In this document: piece by piece, positions 56,563 to 64,000 of the stretch
How the letters are laid out: every line of letters starts with the position of its first letter
Numbering within the stretch: position 1 is the first letter of the stretch
DNA from: Dactylis glomerata
Taxonomy: Eukaryota > Streptophyta > Magnoliopsida > Poales > Poaceae
Assembly (NCBI GenBank): GCA_007115705.1
Contig: QXEO01002093.1
Span: 744,001 to 808,000 of the forward strand
Direction: 5' to 3'
DNA length: 64,000 nucleotides
Notes under the pieces: generated by a model
Database searches by the model: none
What the model was told of the DNA's origin: nothing
Seen by the model: the letters and a program-made list of their open reading frames with translations, nothing else
Translations under genes and position numbers: made by a program

Positions 56563-59500
56563 TCAGGGGGCACTTGGCGAGCCAGCCAGCTCCAGTGGAG
56601 CAGTGTCGCCAGTTCGAGATGCCAAGACAAAGTCATCGCCGCTGGGGGATGGTGGAATGGAGTGACCAGCGAGATCCTCGGGGGCTTTTTGAGGCTCTTC
56701 CGCAGAGCCGGGCTCTTCGAAGTCCATGCCATCCAAAGATTTGTCACTATCCCCAGCGTCAAAAAGCGCGTCGGTCTCGGCACACTCAGCAATGGCACAG
56801 TCGCGTTGGCGGAGCTTGGTTTTATCGAGGCCTGCTAATCCGCCTTCACGAGGATTCTCCAGCTGGTCCAGGTTGACACCTGGATACTAGGAGAGCACGA
56901 ACTCTAGAGCCTGTTCAGCACCGGTCCGAGCCGCGGACTCCTTCCAGATGTCGAGCCGCTTGGGCGCAAGAGGGATCCACTGGAGGAGCGCCTGGATCTC
57001 GCCAGGCACCGCTCTTCCCGGCCACAAGGTTTCGAAGACGGAAACAATGGCTTCGTGGAGAGCCTTGCCCAGCTTGGCAACCGGATGGAGACGGCCTTTG
57101 GCCAGCGCTACCAACTCCCCTGAGGTAAGCTCGGCCTTGGGATCGCTGCTGGGGACGATCTCTTGATCCGCCCTGTATTCCTTCAGCGCCGCTGCGGCGG
57201 TCTCGTTGGAGTTAGGGAAAGCTCCTGCGAGGGCAATCAAAGAGTGAGAAGGCGCCATGAAAGGGCAAGAGCTGAAAAGCAGGAAGGAAAGGATACCACA
57301 AAGAGCTTCCTCCAGCCCTAGCAAGCCGGACTGAACCTTGCGGTCGCGGGCATGCCAAGCGTCGATCCCCTTGTCATAACGCTCACTGTCAAGCCTCCAG
57401 AGAGTCTCCAGCTAATCGATTTGGGTGCCGCGGCTCTCGACTTCGCTCCCCAAGGTGGCGTGAAGCTCTTTCACCTTGCTGTCAAACTCCGCGGAGAGGA
57501 TTTTCTTCTCTTCGGCCAGCCGACGATCAAACTCTAGCTGCAGCGACGACTCCGCCTCTCGAGCTTTCGCCAGCTCAGTTTCCAGCTCCTGAGCCCGGGC
57601 GGCCTGGGCTTGCAGACCCTGAAGCTCCTCTGCGTGCTTTCGCTTGAGCGACTCAACAGTGTCGGCCGACATCGAGTTGGCCAATCGGGACTCAAGCGAA
57701 GCAATGAGCGAGGCGGAATCTGGAAACGGAGATATGAGAGCGAGAAGGACAGCAGCAGAGTTTTCGAAACAAGGGGTCCCGAGCTCACCTGACAGCTTCT
57801 CCAGCTTTTTCTTCAAGTCTTGGTACTGAATCTTGCCGGCGCAGTACTTTGCCAGCAGCTTCTGAAAGACATTGGCTCGAAGCGTGTTCAGCTCCTGCGA
57901 AAAATGGAAAGGCAACGATTCTTAGCGAAATTCATTTTCGAGCCAGCTGTCTCTACAGCTACCTCAAAACTTGGGGGCTAGGATGTATGGCAAAATGGAC
58001 CATGAAACCGCAGATCATGTCTCCCAATTAGCAGAAGAAACCAGAGGCTAAAGGCACAGTACTCACATTGGTCGTCTGTATAGCATCAAGGAGTTGGAAA
58101 CCAGCGTTCTGAAGCGACCCCTTGGCGACAGTAAACTGCTTGTCCAGCTTCGCCAAAGTCGGTTTGCTGCCCTGCACCTTGAGTTTTTCTCCAACGTCAG
58201 CACTCGAGGCAGTGTCTGCCCATTCCTGCTGAAGCCGGCTGGCGGAGCTCAAACTTCCAATGCTGGACTCAGCCACGACGACAAGAGCCTTTCCACTGGA
58301 GGCGCCCTTGGTCACTACCTCAGGAGCTGGCGAGTCATCACCACGTTCGTTCCTCGCCACTCGAGTGGTGAAGAGCCCTTACGAAACTTCGCTAGAGCCA
58401 GAGACCAGCCCAAGGAGCAGGGAATCAACAGCCACATCGGCCCTCGTCTCGGTCGCAGGCACCACGTCCTGCACGCTCGACACAAGCTCAAGACTGGAAG
58501 GAGTCTGGGCAGTGGGCCCCGGGAGCTCCAGGGACCTCGTGCGTACCGAGGCCTCTTCCGTGGCTCCTGCTGCGGCCTCGCGCGCACCCTCTTGACTGGG
58601 TGGATCGGATGACGCATGGATAGCGGCGTCGTCCCGCGCCGTGACGTTTTTGGTGGCAGGAGGTGGGGGCGTGACAACCGGGGAACAACGTCCGCAGACA
58701 CCTCTGGGTGCGTAGGATCCTCTGTCCTAGCTTCGCCCGCCATAGGCTTCAACCGCAGAGAGCGGCGATCATCTTCAATGCGACCCGAGTCACCGCCAAT
58801 CTCCTTCCTGCGCGCCTTCTTGTGGCAGGAGGGCTCGAGAGCCAGAGTCACGATTCCCTCGGAAGTGATGGCGGGAGGAGGTTGGGCGGCCGAATCAACA
58901 GAAAGGGGCAACCTGCAGAGAGGGTGTCCCATGACCAAGTCAATCGGGACCACGACAGTAGAGTAAAGGTGAGAAGCAAGGAAGCGGGAGGCTCACCCGG
59001 CTACGGCGATAGCCCGCCGTTTGGCCACCTTCTTCACCTTAGGGTGGCGCAGGTCCCGCGCTACCGGCTCCGGTTTCTTGCGCTTGTCAGCCGGCTCGAA
59101 GGAGGCTGACTGGGCCTTTCTCTTGGCGCCGGCCAGACCGTCTCCAGTCGCTTCAGGGTCTGCCGGCTCCGTGGTGGTCGAACATCGCTCTGGAGACTCC
59201 AGTAGATCCACGGTTGGAGGAGCCTGAGCTCCAGCAGTGGCAGCGGCGGCTACATGAAGGGCTACGCCCCCGAGGGTGGTAGCTAACCCTGTTTCATCAT
59301 CATCATCCTCGAGCCAATCTCTTAAGAGGGAGGGGCCTGGAAACTTACTGGAATGATTGAGGGGCTCGCCCGAGTCCTCGAACTCCTCACTCCCTTCGTC
59401 ACCGTGGGTGGCGCTCGAGCTCTCGATGGCGGCCTGAGAGCTTGCGTCCTCTAACTCCTTGGCTTCGTCCCAAACGACTTTATCATTCGATTCGGCTCTG

Positions 59501-60580
59501 TCAGCGACAAAGCCAGCTTGATGCTGAGTCAAATTCTCCGCCGCCTGCAAAGCAAACAAGTTCTGCCAGGACCAAGTGAACAGAGGTCAGTAGACCAGAG
59601 GTGCAAAGAAGGAGAAGGCTTGGAGCCAGGACCGATGAGCTCACCTCAGCAATTCGGTTGTCCCGATCATGAGGTTCCAGCCCCCATGTCCACGAGGCCT
59701 GAAGCTTGACATCGGCAATACGGTTCGCTTTTCGAGCCACCTCCAATGCTGACAGCGCCTTGGAGGAATGACGAGTAGGATCCCTGGCAGATCCCAGGAA
59801 GCACATCTTGTGTGAGCGGCGCTGGAGCGGAGACACGCGGGCGACCAGGAAGGTGAGGAGAAGGTCGATCAGCTCTAGGCCACCCTCCGTTTGCAGTGTG
59901 GTGACCCGCTGAAGAATCTTCTCCATGTCCGGCGATGGGCGAGGAAGAGCGGCACTCCAGTTCTCCCGCTCAGGCCCGCCCGCCTCAAAGGGTGGCAAGT
60001 TGATATGGTCTTCGTCCTCCTTTAGGTTCTTCACATAGAAGAAGGAGCGCTGCCACTTCTTGCAAGACTCCTTCCCTTTTATGCCGGGGAAGTCTGCGGA
60101 CTTGCGGACGTAGAAGGAGGCGTTGCCGCATATCATCGGAACGGTATCCGCTGTCTAGGTATTGAAGAAGATCAGCCAGCGGAACAGCTCGACGTTGGGC
60201 CAGATGCCCAAATACGCCTCGCAAAGGGTTGCGAATGCGGACAATACCATCATCGCGTTCGCCCCAATGTGATGCGGTTGCAAGTGAAAATGGTCCAGGA
60301 ATTGGCGCATGAAGCTGCTGGTGGGCAGCGCGAAGCCCCGGGGGAAATGGTCATAGAAGACCACCGTCTCCCCAGGCCCAGGAGCGGGGACCAGTTCGCC
60401 GCCGGCGGGACGGCAGCTCACGAGGTCCACGGGCGGAAGCACTCGACCTCGGCGCAGCAGCTCGATCTGTTTCTCCTTCACCCAAGAGCCTTCCTAGGAT
60501 CCCTTCGGCAAAGCGGGCGGAGCGGCGTCCTTACCCGCTGTCGTTCCCTTCCCTTTCGGCCGGGATGCTTTGGGAGCCAT
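56563..60580 (-). pseudogene. Element A antisense multi-exon gene (homologue of B's)
   Basis: ATG at 60580 opens a basic N-terminus. Exon 1 (60580-59645) carries the same 'putative gypsy type transposon' domain as B's gene (HFPRGFALPTSSF, SPLQRRSHK). Exon 2 (59562-58997) is acidic then Lys/Arg-rich. Further exons hold a Pro/Ser/Arg-rich part (58918 leftward), a segment ending QLLDAIQTTN before a GTGAGT donor near 58070, and coiled coil (57915-57415). The last exon has LWPGRAVPGEIQALL..ARTGAEQALEF and ends with a likely natural TGA at 56563. TAG stops at 60494, 60155, 57412 and 56887 disable it. Donor positions fall at the same places in the protein as in B. Function unknown. Confidence 0.72.
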
Positions 60581-61178
60581 CCGGTTGCGGATCTGGATGA
60601 GCGGAATGGCGGCGGAGCAAGCAAGGAACCCTAATCCCTTGAAGACGAAGCTTAGGAGCAAGGGATTCTAGGTGGAGCAAATGCGGAAGGAAGAAGAGAA
60701 GCGGGCGACCGATGCTCAGTTTCGGGAATGGTCCCTGGTTTAAAAGTGAGGGGGCGGGTCAGTTGCCCATTTCACCCATGATGGGTCGGCAACTGACCCC
60801 TTTCATCATGAACTACGATCGCGTAAAGGTCGGGCAACCGCCGTGGTTGCCACAAAAGATCGTGGGCCGGGGCCGATTGGACGTGACGCGACAGCGCGCG
60901 GACAAGTGGTGCCACGGTCCAGCCCCCGAGGGAGCAAGTCCCAAGGAGCCGGACAGCGGCGGATGGCCGCGTGGCGGTTGCCAGCCGGATCGGTTTTGGA
61001 GCCGGCCTGTCCTGAGTCGGCCGGGAGAAGTCCGCAAGACTTGACCTTGATACTTGGTTCGACCAAGTCGGACCAGAAATCCTGGGACTTCGATGAGGAC
61101 GAGCAAGACCTCGACGAGAAGAGGAACCCGCCGAAGCCCCATGCTAGCCCATGAGACTTCGCCAGTTTTGGGGGCTAG
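60581..61178 (-). promoter_or_regulatory. Upstream flank of A's antisense gene and A's 3' end
   Basis: The 5' flank of the antisense gene on the minus strand, with a nested hairpin at 60756-60799. On the plus strand the end TTTTGGGGGCTAG (61166-61178) is A's likely polypurine tract. Open frames in this GC-rich stretch are not supported. Confidence 0.5.
60756..60799. repeat. Nested perfect inverted repeats in element A
   Basis: Outer 12-bp arms GGGTCAGTTGCC (60756-60767) and GGCAACTGACCC (60788-60799) enclose a second palindrome ACCCAT-G-ATGGGT (60774-60786). About 180 bases upstream of the antisense ATG. Confidence 0.9.
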
Positions 61179-61920
61179 TGTCGTGGGGATGACTTATGGG
61201 GCGCACCACGGGCCGAGCAATATGCCGGCTGGAGTCCCAGGAGTCCCCGCGGCTTCAGCACGAGAAGACCGGCTCCGCCCGAAGGGCCGGCTGCGCCAGC
61301 AGCCAGCTAGCGACTCCACCGAGGAGAACTGGAGCCGAGCGATGAAGACAAGGCCTCTCAATGGTTGTCTGGCCAAAAGTAGGATGGCCCCGACAAGAGC
61401 GGCAGGGGCGCAGGACGGGAGTGACGAGCGCCACGACCACGTCCAGCCAATGAGAGATCGAAGACCCTTCCCCACGATGGGATCCGAGGCAAAAGAGAAG
61501 GGATATGCCCTCCAGATGCCGGCCCAGGGGAAAGGCACTTTATAAAGTGCCTTTGCTAGAGCAGGGCTAGAGGGTCACGCCAAGGACGCCGCCGCCAAGG
61601 AGCCGGCAGCCGGCCGAATCGCTGCCTAAACCTGTAACCAGGCCCCCGCCTATATAAGGGGGCCTGGACCCTTAGCATAGGGGGGATCCGATCTTCTTCT
61701 TCCTCCTCTAGCCGAACAGCTCGAGGAGCACTGTAATCGTTACTACCCAATCAATACGAAGCAGGTAGGAAGTAGGGGTTTACCTCCAACCGGGAGGGCC
61801 CTGAACCTGGGTAAACCGAGGTGCCTCTGTTGGCACAATCCCGACCCGGACCTATCATCACCAACATCGAGCCCCTCCGATAAGCCTCCCCATGGCTACT
61901 GTCTCCAAATTCCCACGACA
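61179..61920 (+). repeat. Element A 3' LTR
   Basis: Pairs with 757-1496. GGGCA at 61921-61925 completes the target duplication. Confidence 0.95.
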
Positions 61921-62052
61921 GGGCATCACCTTCAGACGTTTGGCTTTTTCCTGGACTGACAAACCTTGGTTTCTTACTGAGGGAAAACTCGCTGCTGTAC
62001 TCACCAAACCTTCCTCATGGGGTTCCCAATTGGACGGTGATTTACACTATCA
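61921..62052 (+). repeat. Element G: LTR fragment, right part
   Basis: Resumes the LTR interrupted at 756. The AAACCTTGGTTTCTTACTGA block and the GGGGTTCCCAA word match the 3' end of D's LTR (27995-28070). The exact LTR end is uncertain, placed at a CA near 62052. Confidence 0.7.
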
Positions 62053-62065
62053 CACACATCCACAT

Positions 62066-62667
62066 CACCATCTAGCTACTGCTATGGACCCGTAGTCCAA
62101 GGTAGACTACTCACACATCACTCCAGAAGTGACCATGGTGGTGGAGAAGGCCTCCGGCAGGGATTCCCCTCTCCGGCAGGATGCCAGGAAGAGCTTCTGG
62201 AGCCTCCCGATCTTGCATCGACTATGGCGGCGGCTTGCAGTAGGTTTCATGGAAAATTGATCGGGTGTTTAGGTTTTTCCCGTCGAGGGGAATATATAGG
62301 CGGAAGGGCAGCGTCAGGAGGTGGACCAGGCGGTATCACCCCCTGGTGGCGCGGTCAGGGCCTGGGCCATGCCACCCTAGGGTGTGGCCGGCTTGTGGCC
62401 CCCCTCAGTCTCATCTTCGGACTTCGCAAAGCTTCGGTAAAAATAGGAGGTTCGGCTTTTGTTTTGTACAATTCTGATAATATTTCTTGTGTAGCTTTTC
62501 TGAAACACAAAACAGCAAAAAACACGGAACTGGCACTGTGGCGTCTCATTAGTAGGTTAGTTCTGGAAAATGCATAAAAATGCCACGAAGTGTAACAAAA
62601 CATAAAGCAAATGGTGTATAAACAAGAATGGAGCATCAAAAATTATAGATAAGTTTGAGACATATCA
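62066..62667 (-). repeat. Element H: LTR, first 600 bases only, minus strand
   Basis: On the minus strand this reads from TGATATGTCTCAAAC (62667) through the U3, a degraded GC hairpin (about 62344-62378) and into the GAGTAGTCTACCTTGGACTA block seen in D at 27085. It then stops at about 62066, where plus-strand G sequence begins. About 1 kb of LTR is missing, presumably left of the window if G inserted here. Confidence 0.8.
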
Positions 62668-64000
62668 AGCATCCCCAAGCTTAACTCCTACTCGTCCTCG
62701 AGTAGGTAAGTGATAACAAAAGAATAATTTTTGAGGTGAAATGCACCATCACAATCTTGATCAACGATGTAAAGCATTGAGTGTTGGGATCAAAGTACTT
62801 AAAACATGGGCATAAGAGACATAATCTTGACAATAAAGACTTAGCAACCATGTTATAACATGAAAAGTAACACAAACGAAAGATCATGAATAATGAAACA
62901 TTGAAAGTCAAGTGTGTGTTCAAATCATATATAGGAAAACATAGTAAAGTGGTTTTTAGCTTGCCCTTCATGGAATAGCAAAACATAAATGCATAGGACA
63001 CCTTCAAGTTTAAGAGGGCAACTAGATACAAATAATTTAAGAACAAGCAAAACCATAATCATGAATCAATCAATGATAAACTTTGGGACTATGCACATTA
63101 AACTCAGAATGGCAACTATGCTCTCTTAGATGATGCATAAAGGTAGAAGGTGGAGACTCAACATAAAAGTAAAAGAAAGGCCCTTTGCATAGGGAAGCAG
63201 TAATTAAACATGTGCTAGAGCTTTTCATTTGTAAAACAGAGAGATAAAATTTGGTTTTGAGAGGTGGTTGTCCTTGTCAACGACTGGCAATGGGGTTCTT
63301 ACTATCTTCCATACATAGCAAGTTTTTGAGAGAGAGATTGACACTTTGGTGCTCTTTTATAAAGGTTGGCACTCCTCCCCACTTTTCCTTTCACAAACCA
63401 TGGATAACCGATTCCATCGGGTGCCCACCAACTTTCACGTACCATGGAGGAGTGCCTTTTTTTCTTTTCTTTTTTCCCTTTTTTTCTTTTTGGAATAAAA
63501 CAATATGGAAGATTGCAAATCCGACCACTACATCCCCATGAGCTGAAAACAGTGTCACAAAATAAGAGGTATTTTGAAGGTTTTTTTGAAAGGTAGCACA
63601 TGAAAATTTACTTGGAATGGCTTGCAAATACCATGCATAGGAACTTATAGTGGACCCATTGGAATAACTTGGTTTTTGGGAGTTGGATGCACGAGTAGAG
63701 CTCATACTCAGTACAAAATTAAGGCTAGCAAAAGACTAGGAGCGACCAACTAAGAGAGCAAAAATGACCATAACCATGCATAGCGACAAAACATCATTAA
63801 CCAAAGCATAAAGTGGTATCACAAGTCAAAAACCAAATGATCATAGAGGCTTATGGCGACTTTGTTAGAGTCAAACATGTTGTGAGCATGCGCCAAGTCA
63901 ACCCAAATAAAGCATCAAAGGAGAAAACCACAATAACATGCTCCCATATAATAAAAACAACACATGATTTTTTTCAAAGGCACATTAAGCAATCTCAGTC
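62668..64000 (-). mobile_element. Element H: 3' interior of a C/D-type element, runs off the window
   Basis: Reverse complement of the C/D 3' interior. Minus-strand GTTAAGCTTGGGGATGC (polypurine tract) abuts the LTR at about 62668-62684. The rest matches C from about 21760 back to about 20410, with scattered substitutions and indels. No gene is supported; the poly-T/A tract at 63460-63490 matches the A-rich tract of C at 20915-20950. Confidence 0.82.

Larger units (their letters stand above)
757..61920 (+). mobile_element. Element A: Tat-lineage Ty3/gypsy LTR retrotransposon, non-autonomous, host of B and D
   Basis: A is bounded by 740- and 742-base LTRs that both start TGTCGTGGGGATG and end CCACGACA, and is flanked by a perfect 5-bp duplication GGGCA. 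Removing B and D leaves about 10 kb: LTR, Tat-type primer site, gag, protease, then directly the 3' region with an antisense multi-exon ORF, then LTR. No reverse transcriptase, RNase H or integrase frame remains, so A would have depended on enzymes supplied by a relative such as B. By eye the LTRs differ at about 25 positions (about 3.4%), the oldest complete insertion here. The Tat assignment rests on the primer site, the gag/protease similarity to B and the antisense ORF. Confidence 0.93.

Noticed and set aside
63460..63490. Poly-T/A tract as a possible SINE or LINE tail
   Set aside because: It aligns with the internal A-rich tract of C at 20915-20950 and has no target duplication.
1..64000. 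Host genes, tRNA, rRNA, CRISPR arrays, bacterial-type operons or insertion sequences
   Set aside because: No frame or structure supported any of these; the whole window is accounted for by plant LTR retrotransposons.

Overview
This window is plant nuclear DNA from a large, repeat-rich grass genome. The long-terminal-repeat (LTR) families, the Asp-tRNA-type and Tat-type primer sites and the antisense ORFs fit a Pooideae grass (wheat/barley/oat/ryegrass group); the species cannot be told. I see no host gene, tRNA, rRNA or CRISPR. Practically every base belongs to Ty3/gypsy LTR retrotransposons nested inside one another.

Layout. An LTR fragment G fills 1-756 and resumes at 61926. It is split by element A (757-61920, + strand, Tat lineage, 5-bp target-site duplication GGGCA). 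A's gag is split by element B (2968-24788, +, Tat lineage, CGGAC), and B's 3' region is split by element C (16630-23316, +, Athila-type non-autonomous, AGGAG). A is split again, just after its protease region, by element D (26529-55883, +, Athila-type non-autonomous, AGTAC). D holds element E (31467-53770, - strand, Athila-type with gag-protease and an ATHILA-like ORF, GTCAC). E's second ORF holds element F (35773-48589, +, intact chromovirus, AATAA). To the right, G abuts H, a minus-strand C/D-like element running off the window; the simplest reading is that G inserted into H's LTR. That gives F in E in D in A in G in H. All six complete elements have matching 5-bp target duplications and TG..CA ends. 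By-eye LTR mismatches (A about 3.4%, B 1.4%, D 1.1%, C and E about 1.0%, F 0.9%) agree with the order the nesting requires.

Coding content. F has an intact 1489-residue gag-pol with a chromodomain and an extra 314-residue coiled-coil ORF upstream of gag. E has an intact 860-residue gag-protease but no reverse transcriptase or integrase. B has a near-complete Tat pol (protease, RT, RNase H, a second archaeal-type RNase H, integrase) broken by stops and frameshifts. A has gag and protease but no RT or integrase. C and D each carry one short unrecognised ORF.

Most interesting: both Tat elements (A and B) carry, antisense to gag-pol in the 3' region, a spliced-looking multi-exon gene whose exon order and splice points correspond between them. 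E carries an internal LTR-like promoter segment and a possible leader intron in front of its second ORF. Disabling stops in A and B are almost all TAG, as expected from decay of CAG codons at methylated CHG sites. Athila-type LTRs share a GC-rich perfect hairpin, and C, D and E carry extra copies of their polypurine tract.
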